This document shows positions 36,586 to 44,188 of a stretch of DNA of 64,000 bases, one piece after another (positions within the stretch are counted from its first letter, which is position 1; the number at the start of each line of letters is the position of its first letter). A program made the translations under genes and the position numbers. Source of the DNA: Indibacter alkaliphilus LW1 (GTDB taxonomy: Bacteria > Bacteroidota > Bacteroidia > Cytophagales > Cyclobacteriaceae); NCBI RefSeq assembly GCF_000295935.2, contig NZ_ALWO02000031.1:1113-65112 (forward strand), given 5' to 3'. The notes beneath the pieces are model-generated. The model had not been told where the DNA came from, did not search any database, and worked only from the letters and a program-made list of their open reading frames with translations.

Positions 36586-37350
36586 TTAATTGACTTGTAT
36601 TTTGAGACCATCGTAGGCAAGTCGGATGTTTGGAGGTAATCCATTTTCTATTTCATGATGAGTTCCCAGTTTATGGCTGATGTGTGTGAAGTAGGCCATT
36701 TCAGGTTTTAATTCTTCAACAATTTCCACAGCTTCTTCCAGTGTGAAATGAGAGATATGGTGAGTTTTTTGAAGTGCGTTTACTACCAGAACTTTGGTTC
36801 CTCTGATTTTATCCATTTCTTCAGGTGAGATGGTTTTTGCATCAGTAATGTAAGTAAAGTCCCCGATTCTAAAACCAAAAACCGGCAACCTATAATGCAT
36901 TACCTCAATAGGGATAATCTCAATGCCCTCTACTGTAAATGGTGCGTTTTGAATTACATGTGGCTCTACTGCTGGGACTCCGGGGTATTTGATTTCTTCA
37001 AAAACGTATGCAAATTCTTTTTTTATCTGAGTGAGAACTTTTTTGGTACAAAAAATTGGCATGTCCTTCTTCTGTACGAAATTAAAAGACCTAATGTCAT
37101 CCATTCCTGCAGTATGATCCTTATGCTCGTGGGTGAAAAGTACAGCGTCCAATTTTTTAATTCTTTCCCTCAGCATTTGGGATCTAAAATCAGGCCCCGT
37201 ATCAATGACAATGGACTTGCCAAAAACTTCAATGTGGATGGCACTTCGGGTTCTTTTATCTCTGAAGTCTAGCGAACTGCATACCGGACAATCACAACAG
37301 ATTACCGGAACTCCCTGAGAAGTGCCTGTGCCTAAAAATGTAACTTTCAA
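36586..37350 (-). CDS. MBL-fold metallo-hydrolase
   Basis: 254 residues of metallo-beta-lactamase fold. FLGTGTSQGVP at the N-terminus, the metal motif FTHEHKDHTAG (HxHxDH) and later YITDAKTIS and MAYFTHISHKLGTH supply the usual ligands. The CCDCPVCSS cluster after the first strand is characteristic of the PhnP-like subgroup, in which cysteines bind an extra zinc. PhnP acts on cyclic phosphodiesters, but no phosphonate genes are near, so substrate is open. Four-base overlap with the small gene upstream, no gap to the RqcH-like gene downstream. Confidence 0.9.
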   Translation of the reverse strand: MKVTFLGTGTSQGVPVICCDCPVCSSLDFRDKRTRSAIHIEVFGKSIVIDTGPDFRSQMLRERIKKLDAVLFTHEHKDHTAGMDDIRSFNFVQKKDMPIFCTKKVLTQIKKEFAYVFEEIKYPGVPAVEPHVIQNAPFTVEGIEIIPIEVMHYRLPVFGFRIGDFTYITDAKTISPEEMDKIRGTKVLVVNALQKTHHISHFTLEEAVEIVEELKPEMAYFTHISHKLGTHHEIENGLPPNIRLAYDGLKIQVN

Positions 37351-37625
37351 AGCTTGAGTTCAGTTTGCTGAAGCTCTCCAATCAAGTCCTGTATTTTCTT
37401 GTCTTCAAAGTCTTTGGGTTTAAACCCTATGTCTTTAATGATATCTATCAGGGTATTGATTTTTCCGTCCAGCGTGTAATATTTATTGATGATCACAATT
37501 TTACTTTCTTTCAGTATGCAGTATCCGGATTTGAAATTTCCTTTTTCGTACCTCAAAATGTATTCGGAGGCTGCAAAGATATTTTCGAGCTTATCCAGAA
37601 AACTTTTGGTATACTTGATACTCAT
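37347..37625 (-). CDS. Conserved hypothetical protein, 92 aa
   Basis: A small soluble protein with a beta-rich middle (YILRYEKGNFKSGYCILKESKIVIINKYYTL broken by charged turns) and helical ends. I recall similar short proteins upstream of MBL hydrolases in Bacteroidota but no named domain. It overlaps the MBL gene by four bases and lies 11 bases after the response regulator gene, so it sits inside a co-transcribed chain. Confidence 0.75.
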   Translation of the reverse strand: MSIKYTKSFLDKLENIFAASEYILRYEKGNFKSGYCILKESKIVIINKYYTLDGKINTLIDIIKDIGFKPKDFEDKKIQDLIGELQQTELKL

Positions 37626-37636
37626 GACTTTGGGAC

Positions 37637-38014
37637 TTAAGAAAGGTGTTTTCTGACTGTGGCTAGTAGGAGGTCATAATCAAGGGGCTTTTGTACATAA
37701 TCATCTAGGCCTGCTTTCTTAAAATCATCCAATGTGTAATTCTTGTAATTCCCTGTGATGGCAACAATAGGTATACCTGCTTTTTCTTTGTCCTGCAAAG
37801 ACCTGATTGCTTTGGTACACTCAATTCCATCCATTACCGGCATATTGATGTCCATCAGGATGAGATCAAAATCTTCCTTTTCCAAGGAATCCAACACTTG
37901 TTTACCGTTCTTCACAGCCTTGATTTCATAATTTTCAAACATCAATACATTCTTGGTGAGATTGATGATGACTGAACTGTCTTCGGCTACAAGCACTTTT
38001 CTTGACTTTGTCAT
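37637..38014 (-). CDS. Single-domain response regulator
   Basis: 125 residues, a stand-alone CheY-like receiver. Acidic residues EDSS (11-12), phospho-acceptor Asp55 in LILMDINMPVMDG, Thr in AITG and Lys in VQKPL are all present, so it should accept phosphate. With no output domain it probably works by protein-protein contact or as a phosphate shuttle. It overlaps by four bases the upstream receiver-Hpt gene, an ideal partner in a phosphorelay. Confidence 0.92.
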   Translation of the reverse strand: MTKSRKVLVAEDSSVIINLTKNVLMFENYEIKAVKNGKQVLDSLEKEDFDLILMDINMPVMDGIECTKAIRSLQDKEKAGIPIVAITGNYKNYTLDDFKKAGLDDYVQKPLDYDLLLATVRKHLS

Positions 38015-38796
38015 GGATAAAATAATTGAGTATTTTGAAAATGGGTTTTGAACGAACTATAAAGTTTCTTTAAATATAAATAATCCTCAAAGGTATTTTC
38101 AAAGTTGCTGTTTTTTATACTTTTTTCAAATGCCTCTGCGAATTTATAAAGCTGTATTGCGCCTAAAGTACCTGAATTTCCCTTTAAAATATGTAATTTA
38201 TTCCCTATTTCAGAAAAATTCTCTGACCTTATGGATGATTCTATCTCAGAAAGCAGTCTTTCTGATTCTTCAAAGAAATCTTCAAAAACTGTAAGAATAT
38301 TTTGAGGATTGTTGTACTTCAAAAGCTGGGAGATGATTTTCTGATCTATGATATCATAATCTTCCCAATCCTTTGGGGCTGGAGTTTGTGCAATAGAACT
38401 CTCTTCAATAAATCTTTGAATGGTTTCAAGAAGCAATTTTGGTTTGACCGGCTTCGGGATGAAATCATCAAAACCTGTGGACAGAAAGTAATCCCTGTCG
38501 CTTTCTGTGGCGAATGCTGAAACGGCAATTACAGGAGCCATAGTGAGCTGATCTGATCTGAGAGATTTCAAGGTATTGATCCCGTCCAGAATAGGCATTT
38601 GAATATCCATTAAAATAAGATCAAACTCATCATTTTGCAGTTTTTGAAGTGCTATAGTTCCATTTTCAGCAGTATCAAAATTATATACCTGCCCGATGAT
38701 GTTTTCGAAAACCCTGCGATTCAGGTTGTTGTCATCAACTATTAGTATCTTTTTATTTTTCATTTGATTTGTGATACTTTTGGCAAGTATACTCAT
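38011..38796 (-). CDS. Response regulator with C-terminal Hpt domain
   Basis: 261 residues from the first ATG; an internal ATG at 38763 giving MKNKKILIVDDNN would make 250 and may be the real start. The receiver (about 12-130 here) has DDNN, LILMDIQMPILDG and the Lys in PKPVKP. The Hpt domain (about 165-255) has the motif LHILKGNSGTLGA, whose His can be phosphorylated. A receiver plus Hpt in one chain implies a multi-step phosphorelay, with the overlapping single receiver as the likely next carrier. No kinase gene is adjacent. Confidence 0.9.
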   Translation of the reverse strand: MSILAKSITNQMKNKKILIVDDNNLNRRVFENIIGQVYNFDTAENGTIALQKLQNDEFDLILMDIQMPILDGINTLKSLRSDQLTMAPVIAVSAFATESDRDYFLSTGFDDFIPKPVKPKLLLETIQRFIEESSIAQTPAPKDWEDYDIIDQKIISQLLKYNNPQNILTVFEDFFEESERLLSEIESSIRSENFSEIGNKLHILKGNSGTLGAIQLYKFAEAFEKSIKNSNFENTFEDYLYLKKLYSSFKTHFQNTQLFYP

Positions 38797-38818
38797 AAGA
38801 TACTAAAGTAATGTTCCT

Positions 38819-39736
38819 GTGGGAGAAAAGAAATATTTAATTGTTATAGTAGGGCCAACAGCTGTTGGAAAAACAGAATTGTGTATCCAATTGGCCAATT
38901 GGATGGACACTGAAATCGTATCTGCTGATAGTAGACAGTTTTTTATCGAAACCAATATTGGAACGGCTAAACCTAGCCCAGAGGAGTTATCAAGAGCAAA
39001 ACACCACTTGGTTGATTTTATTTCAATTGAGAATAATTATGATGTTAAGTCTTTTGAAAAAAATGCACTTACTGTCTTAGATAATATTTTCAAGGAACGC
39101 GAAACTGCAATTCTAACTGGAGGTTCCGGAATGTACGTTGATGCGGTGTGTAAGGGGATGGATGATATTCCAGATGTAGATCCAAAAATCAGGGCACAGG
39201 TAATCGAGGAGTATCGATCTAGAGGCTTAACCTACCTACAGGAAGAAGTCAAAGAAATCGACCCGTCTTACTTCGAAAAAGTTGATATAAACAACCCTCA
39301 AAGATTGATGCGTGCCGTTGAAGTGTTTAGGGGGACAGGCTTTCCATTTAGTTCTTTTCGAAAGAAAAAAACAGCCAATAGACCTTTTGAAATCATCAAA
39401 ATTGGATTGGAAAGAGAAAGACAGGAACTGTATGAAAGGATTGATAGGCGTATGGATATCATGCTGTCAGAAGGACTGAAAGAGGAGGCAGAAAAGCTGT
39501 TCCCCTTGAGGAAACTGAATGCACTGCAGACTGTAGGGTACACAGAAATCTTTGATTTTTTGGAAGGGAAATATGATTGGGAAGAAACTGTACGGTTATT
39601 AAAAAGGAACTCAAGAAGGTATGCAAAAAGGCAGTTGACTTGGTTCAGGCGGGACGAAGAGATCAAATGGTTTCATCCGGAATCTGTGGAAGAGATTAAA
39701 AAATATATTGAGGCTAGTCTTGTCAAATCAGAATGA
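38819..39736 (+). CDS. miaA: tRNA dimethylallyltransferase
   Basis: Adds dimethylallyl to A37 of tRNAs reading U-starting codons. 305 residues; GPTAVGKTE P-loop (12-20), SADSRQFF and the family's QRLMRAVEV-like NPQRLMRAVEVF are present. The start is a GTG at 38819: the only upstream ATG is out of frame and an in-frame stop precedes the GTG closely. A GTG start suggests modest translation. Diverges from the receiver-Hpt gene with only ~20-55 bp between them. Confidence 0.94.
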   Translation: MGEKKYLIVIVGPTAVGKTELCIQLANWMDTEIVSADSRQFFIETNIGTAKPSPEELSRAKHHLVDFISIENNYDVKSFEKNALTVLDNIFKERETAILTGGSGMYVDAVCKGMDDIPDVDPKIRAQVIEEYRSRGLTYLQEEVKEIDPSYFEKVDINNPQRLMRAVEVFRGTGFPFSSFRKKKTANRPFEIIKIGLERERQELYERIDRRMDIMLSEGLKEEAEKLFPLRKLNALQTVGYTEIFDFLEGKYDWEETVRLLKRNSRRYAKRQLTWFRRDEEIKWFHPESVEEIKKYIEASLVKSE

Positions 39737-39746
39737 CACTCAAATA

Positions 39747-40118
39747 TCAATCAATGGCTTTATGCCCCATCAATTTGGCCACATAGCTGTATGGTTTTTT
39801 TTTGACTAGCTTGTTGTATTGGGATACGATAAGTTTAATCCCTTTATAGGGTTCTGATACATTGTTTTTGAATTTTGCTTGCTGATCTACCTGGAGCTCT
39901 GTTTTTGCCTGAATATAGATAGTTTTTAGGTTTTGGAGATGGGGACTGTCAATATTTACAACTTTTTGATCTGACAAATTCATTTCATTCAATGCTACCA
40001 GCATTTCTTTGAGAAGCGCCTGGATTCTTGCTTTCTTGGTATTCATGCTGTGGTTGACAGTCATGAAGAAAAGAAAAATCGCAGCACTCATTGTGGCAAT
40101 AATTGGAATAAAACCCAT
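39747..40118 (-). CDS. Hypothetical membrane-anchored protein
   Basis: 123 residues with one N-terminal transmembrane helix (about 5-22, FIPIIATMSAAIFLFFMTV) and a helical cytosolic or periplasmic rest. The layout, one anchor followed by an alpha-helical domain with a YNKLVKKKPYSYVAKLMG end, is faintly LemA-like but the match is too weak to assign. It starts two bases after the pfkA stop, so it is probably expressed with pfkA. Confidence 0.65.
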   Translation of the reverse strand: MGFIPIIATMSAAIFLFFMTVNHSMNTKKARIQALLKEMLVALNEMNLSDQKVVNIDSPHLQNLKTIYIQAKTELQVDQQAKFKNNVSEPYKGIKLIVSQYNKLVKKKPYSYVAKLMGHKAID

Positions 40119-40120
40119 GT

Positions 40121-41101
40121 TTAAATACTTAAGATTTCCAATAATTTAAGGTGATCATCTTTGAGATGTTTGGTTTTAGTGACACAGTCTTCAAAAGCTG
40201 TATAAATGACCTCTCCATTGACAATCCCGGCCATGCAATTTTGTTTGCCCATCATAAGTCCCTCTACTGCTGCCATACCGCATCTGGAAGCCAATACACG
40301 ATCCCTTGCTGTTGGGTTTCCTCCTCTTTGAATATGTCCCAAAGTAGTGACTTTAAATTCTTTATCGGGATCGTTAATTTTAGTTTTCACCTTTTCCATG
40401 ATTTCTTCAGCACCTCCTTCTTCGTCTCCCTCTGCAACCACGATTATTGAAGAAGATTTAGATTTTCTGAGGTTTTTGAGTGATTTAGTGACTTGTTTGA
40501 GGTCAGTTTGGGTTTCGGGAAGCATTACAAATTCAGCCCCTCCGCCAATTCCACATTCCAAGGCTATATATCCTGAATCTCTTCCCATTACTTCTACAAA
40601 AAAGATTCTGTCATGGGCCGCTGCCGTATCTCTGATTTTATCAATGGCCTCCAAGGCTGTATTGACTGCTGTATCAAAGCCAATGGTGTAATCAGTTCCG
40701 AAAATATCGTTGTCTATAGTGCCTGGACAGCCAACTGTAGGAATACCATATTCTTCAAAAAATACTTTTGCACCGGTAAAGCTACCGTCACCTCCAATGA
40801 CTACCAAGCCTTCAATTCCAAAATCCTTTAATTTTTGAAAGGCTTTTTTTCTGCCCTCTGCAGTCCTGAACTCTTCACTTCTTGCAGATTTCAGAATTGT
40901 GCCACCTCTTTGGATAATGTTGCTTACAGAATAGGAATGCATTCTTTTGATTTGACCATTTATCATGCCCTCATAACCATAAGAAACACCATAAATTTCC
41001 AATTCCTTAAAAATCGCAGTTCTTACCACGGCTCTTATACATGCATTCATTCCTGGGGCATCCCCACCGGAAGTCAAAACAGCTATTTTTTTCATGTTCA
41101 A
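40121..41101 (-). CDS. pfkA: 6-phosphofructokinase
   Basis: ATP-dependent phosphorylation of fructose-6-phosphate in glycolysis. 326 residues. Motifs TSGGDAPGMNA, VIGGDGSFTGA (ATP site), PGTIDNDIFGTD (catalytic Asp) and MGRDSGYIAL are intact. The Gly after GGD and the length indicate the ATP-dependent, not pyrophosphate-dependent, type. MNMKK offers two ATGs six bases apart. The leader includes a GC-rich inverted repeat at 41249-41302. Confidence 0.96.
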   Translation of the reverse strand: MNMKKIAVLTSGGDAPGMNACIRAVVRTAIFKELEIYGVSYGYEGMINGQIKRMHSYSVSNIIQRGGTILKSARSEEFRTAEGRKKAFQKLKDFGIEGLVVIGGDGSFTGAKVFFEEYGIPTVGCPGTIDNDIFGTDYTIGFDTAVNTALEAIDKIRDTAAAHDRIFFVEVMGRDSGYIALECGIGGGAEFVMLPETQTDLKQVTKSLKNLRKSKSSSIIVVAEGDEEGGAEEIMEKVKTKINDPDKEFKVTTLGHIQRGGNPTARDRVLASRCGMAAVEGLMMGKQNCMAGIVNGEVIYTAFEDCVTKTKHLKDDHLKLLEILSI

Positions 41102-41248
41102 TAGGCTTTTAAAGTTCCAAAAATACTCATAATTGGAAGCAAACAGTAAGATTCTTAAATTTCTTTGGGGAATAATTGTGTATTATCAGAAGTTCAGCCT
41201 TTTAAACCGGAAACTTAAAAATGGTTTATTTCAAAAATTGAAAAATGA

Positions 41249-41302
41249 GGCCGCCAATGGGAGCTAGTCTAAATTGGTGTGGTTCTAAAAATACTGGCGG
41301 CC
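41249..41302 (-). ncRNA. Possible structured RNA or terminator between ssb and pfkA
   Basis: GGCCGCCA (41249-41256) and TGGCGGCC (41295-41302) are perfect 8-base complements 38 bases apart in otherwise AT-rich DNA, and CCAAT/ATTGG inside can form a further stem. It lies downstream of ssb and upstream of pfkA, both on the minus strand. There is no T-run directly after the stem, so it is not a standard terminator. It could be a leader element of pfkA or a 3' end of ssb mRNA. Confidence 0.35.
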
Positions 41303-41310
41303 CCGAATTA

Positions 41311-41664
41311 TTAATCTGCCATCTGAGCGACTCTTTCGCCCAAAAGCATGACTTGGAATGTAACTACTTCGGAATAATATTTCTTATTCCCGTCTTTGTC
41401 CTCATAAGTTCTGTTGGATATCTTTCCATCTACAGCTATTTCGGAGCCTTTGTCGGTATACTTTTGTACTATCTCAGCAGCTTTTTCCCAAGCTACCACA
41501 TTGTGCCATGTGGTTTCTTCCACACTCTCTCCTTTGTCATTTTTGTAAAAATCCTTGGTGGCCATTCTAAAGGTTGCCTTGATTTTTCCACTTTCTAATT
41601 CTTTAATTTCAGGTTTGGTACCTAATCTCCCGATTAGCTGTACCCTGTTTCTCATGTTACTCAT
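41311..41664 (-). CDS. Single-stranded DNA-binding protein (short form)
   Basis: 117 residues forming one OB-fold: NRVQLIGRLGTKPEIK at the start, then ATFRMATKDF, TTWHNVVAWEKAAE and a YYSEVVTFQVMLL strand. It lacks the flexible linker and acidic DDIPF-type C-terminal tail that recruits repair partners, ending soon after the fold (RVAQMAD). Bacteroidota often encode more than one SSB, so this may be a secondary one. Upstream is a 13-bp perfect inverted repeat that could be its operator. Confidence 0.9.
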   Translation of the reverse strand: MSNMRNRVQLIGRLGTKPEIKELESGKIKATFRMATKDFYKNDKGESVEETTWHNVVAWEKAAEIVQKYTDKGSEIAVDGKISNRTYEDKDGNKKYYSEVVTFQVMLLGERVAQMAD

Positions 41665-41757
41665 TTTGATAATTGTTTAGGTTGATCTTAATTGAAATTT
41701 TAATTGCCCTTAAAGCTTTACCCTAATTTCGGAGCTATGGCTGAATCTCTCCTAATT

Positions 41758-41789
41758 TTAATCGGATATATCCGTTTATATCCGATTAA
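41758..41789. promoter_or_regulatory. 13-bp perfect inverted repeat upstream of ssb
   Basis: TTAATCGGATATA (41758-41770), spacer TCCGTT, TATATCCGATTAA (41777-41789). It lies between the divergent ssb and S10 peptidase genes, 94 bases before ssb. It is too AT-rich and lacks a T-tail to be a terminator, so a regulator-binding site is the better reading. Confidence 0.5.
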
Positions 41790-41896
41790 TCCTGCTGATT
41801 TGCCTTTAAAGCCACTTTTGTATAAGATCAGGCATTTATTTCACCTTTCTCATTAAATATGTAGATTGACCATCTGAAACCAATACTTATAGCGAC

Positions 41897-43405
41897 ATGA
41901 AAAAAATCAACCTTTTTATTTTCTTGTTTATCTTGGGGTTCTCCTTGGCAAATGCTCAGGAAAAAGAATCCAACAAAGATATTCCGGAAGCCCAAGTTTT
42001 CACTTCTACGCAGACTGTGAGGGTCAACGGAACAACACATAGCCTAAAAACCCGAGCCGGCACCATGTTGCTACGGGATGAAAACAATGAGCCTATCGCT
42101 TTACATGGGTTCACTGCATATTTTAAAGAAGATGGTCCTTCCAAAAGACCGATTATCTTTTCTTATAATGGTGGACCTGGATCTTCCTCCTACTGGCTTC
42201 ATATGGGAGTAATGGGACCAAAGAGAATTGTAGTCAATGATCCTGGGTATACGCCTGCTGCACCTTACGAACTGGTCAATAATGATCATTCAATTTTGGA
42301 TATGGCGGATGTGGTGATGATGGATCCAATTGGAACAGGGCTCAGCAAACCTGTCGGAAAAGCTGAAGGTAAAGATTTTTGGGGTGTAGATCAGGATATC
42401 AGGGCAATTAGCTTGTTTATCATGCAATTTCTGAAGGAATACGACAGACTTCAATCACCCAAATACCTTTTGGGTGAAAGCTACGGAACGATGCGTAATG
42501 CAGGTGTGATGAAATATCTGTTGGATAAAGGGTATGCACTCAACGGAGTGGTAATGGTTTCATCGGTATTTGACATCAGGTCTTTGGCTTTCCCAGTTCA
42601 GGAAAGTACTTCCTATTTGGTTCACTTTCCATCTTATGCTGCGACAGCTTGGTACCATGACAAAATCGCCAACAAAAATCCGGACTTGGAGGTTTTTGTA
42701 GATGAAGTAAGAACATTTACAGAGGAAGAATATCTGCCTGCCTTATTTAAAGGGGGGAGACTTTCTGATTCTGAAAAGGGAGCTATAGCTTCCAAAATGC
42801 AACAGTATACAGGAATTTCTTCAGAAATTTGGAAAAGAAATAATCTCAGAATGCGTGCAAATGAATTTTTTAATGAATTGCTGAGAGAAGAAGGAATGAC
42901 TGTTGGAAGGTTGGATTCAAGATTTAAAGGGATCAACCCAATGCCTCAAAATCAATATTCAATTACAGACCCTCAGAGTGACGCCATCTCCCCTGCCTAT
43001 ACAGCTGGATTTTTGGATTACTTTCATAGAGATTTGGGTGTGAGTAAGGACCTTACTTACAAAACATCAGCCTATGCTTCACCGGGCTTTAAGTGGGACT
43101 GGTCCCACAAAGGCAATGAAGGTTGGGGAAGTATGATTTCTATCAATACTGCAATTGACATGGCTGATGCCATGAACAAGGATCCCAATCTGAAAGTGCT
43201 GATGATGAACGGGTATTATGATTTGGCTACTGTATTTTATGGAGTAGAACATACTGTAGATCAGATGAATCTTAGACCGGAAATCAGAGATAATATCATC
43301 ATGACTTATTACGAGGCAGGACATATGTTTTATACCCATATGCCATCTTTAATCAAATTCAAAAAGGATCTGGCAGATTTTATCAAGGATACAACGCATG
43401 ATTAG
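41897..43405 (+). CDS. Secreted serine carboxypeptidase (peptidase S10)
   Basis: 502 residues with a signal peptide (to about residue 21, SLANAQ). The alpha/beta-hydrolase fold of family S10 shows the oxyanion loop NGGPGSSS, nucleophile Ser195 in GESYG, a late Asp in NGYYDLATVF and His in AGHMFYTH. It trims C-terminal residues from peptides, probably in the periplasm. Monocistronic, ending at a terminator shared with the PepSY-like gene. Confidence 0.93.
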   Translation: MKKINLFIFLFILGFSLANAQEKESNKDIPEAQVFTSTQTVRVNGTTHSLKTRAGTMLLRDENNEPIALHGFTAYFKEDGPSKRPIIFSYNGGPGSSSYWLHMGVMGPKRIVVNDPGYTPAAPYELVNNDHSILDMADVVMMDPIGTGLSKPVGKAEGKDFWGVDQDIRAISLFIMQFLKEYDRLQSPKYLLGESYGTMRNAGVMKYLLDKGYALNGVVMVSSVFDIRSLAFPVQESTSYLVHFPSYAATAWYHDKIANKNPDLEVFVDEVRTFTEEEYLPALFKGGRLSDSEKGAIASKMQQYTGISSEIWKRNNLRMRANEFFNELLREEGMTVGRLDSRFKGINPMPQNQYSITDPQSDAISPAYTAGFLDYFHRDLGVSKDLTYKTSAYASPGFKWDWSHKGNEGWGSMISINTAIDMADAMNKDPNLKVLMMNGYYDLATVFYGVEHTVDQMNLRPEIRDNIIMTYYEAGHMFYTHMPSLIKFKKDLADFIKDTTHD

Positions 43406-43431
43406 TTTTATGTTTAAAATCAAAGTAAAAA

Positions 43432-43459
43432 AAGGCACCCCAAAATTTCAGGGTGCCTT
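43432..43459. terminator. Bidirectional terminator
   Basis: AAGGCACCC (43432-43440), loop CAAAATTTCA, GGGTGCCTT (43451-43459), preceded by an A-run and followed by a T-rich run. It lies between convergent genes and can serve both. Confidence 0.85.
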
Positions 43460-43479
43460 AATTTTAATGCAAAGGAAAG

Positions 43480-43806
43480 TTAATCTTTTTTCTCATTTCC
43501 GTTGGCGTCATACTTTTTAGACATTTCTTTGCCTTCATGGTCAAATTTGACCGCATAATATATTTTGCCATCTTCACCCATCATCTGCCATGCTTCTTTG
43601 ATGCTGGCATCCTTGGTTTTTCCATCTTTTTTAATTGCCTCTTTTACTGGTTCAGGCAATCTATCCTTTTCGATTTTCACTTTTTCTTTTTCCTGAGTGA
43701 AAGAAATTTCGATTGCATTTACATTGTTAGGAGTAGCGATTGTCACCATTGGTGCAGCTGCAAGTCCTAAAACAAAGATTCCTGGAATAATTAATTTGGT
43801 TTTCAT
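43480..43806 (-). CDS. PepSY-like exported protein
   Basis: 108 residues with a signal peptide (to about residue 25). The mature part, KDRLPEPVKEAIKKDGKTKDASIKEAWQ with KIYYAVKFDHEGKE split across a turn, follows the PepSY-like pattern of periplasmic proteins (helix plus sheet, VKxAI.. then Y.V.F). These are thought to inhibit proteases or bind ligands. Charge is high (many K, D, E). The neighbouring convergent gene is an S10 peptidase, which is suggestive but not proof of a link. Confidence 0.78.
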   Translation of the reverse strand: MKTKLIIPGIFVLGLAAAPMVTIATPNNVNAIEISFTQEKEKVKIEKDRLPEPVKEAIKKDGKTKDASIKEAWQMMGEDGKIYYAVKFDHEGKEMSKKYDANGNEKKD

Positions 43807-44188
43807 AATAATAGTTGGTTTAGTAAATAGATAATTTATTTATATATGTAAAGGGTAGTTAACTACCTCATTAAATTCAAATGATATTATTCAGTAATTA
43901 TACCAAAAGTAAAAAAAGATAAAAAAATCACATTTAAAGTAAATTTATAGTAAAAAACAACAAATAAAAGTAGTAAAAAAATAATAAGATTATCAATATG
44001 GGGAATTACATACACAAAAATTTTCCCCAATCCCCAATTAATTTCTGATGATTGATTAATTCAGTTTTGATTTCTTTTTTATTGATTTAAAGACATGGTT
44101 AACTTATTGAGTTCTATAAAAATAAAAGATAATGTTTGTCTTGATAATGGTAATCTTCTTATCTTCAGAAAGATAAATATGTTTTGGG
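43807..44188. other. AT-rich intergenic region with a 14-bp palindrome
   Basis: 382 bases, mostly A and T, between divergent genes. GGTAGTTAACTACC (43854-43867) is a perfect palindrome 48 bases upstream of the PepSY-like gene and may be an operator. No gene or RNA is visible in the rest. Confidence 0.45.
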
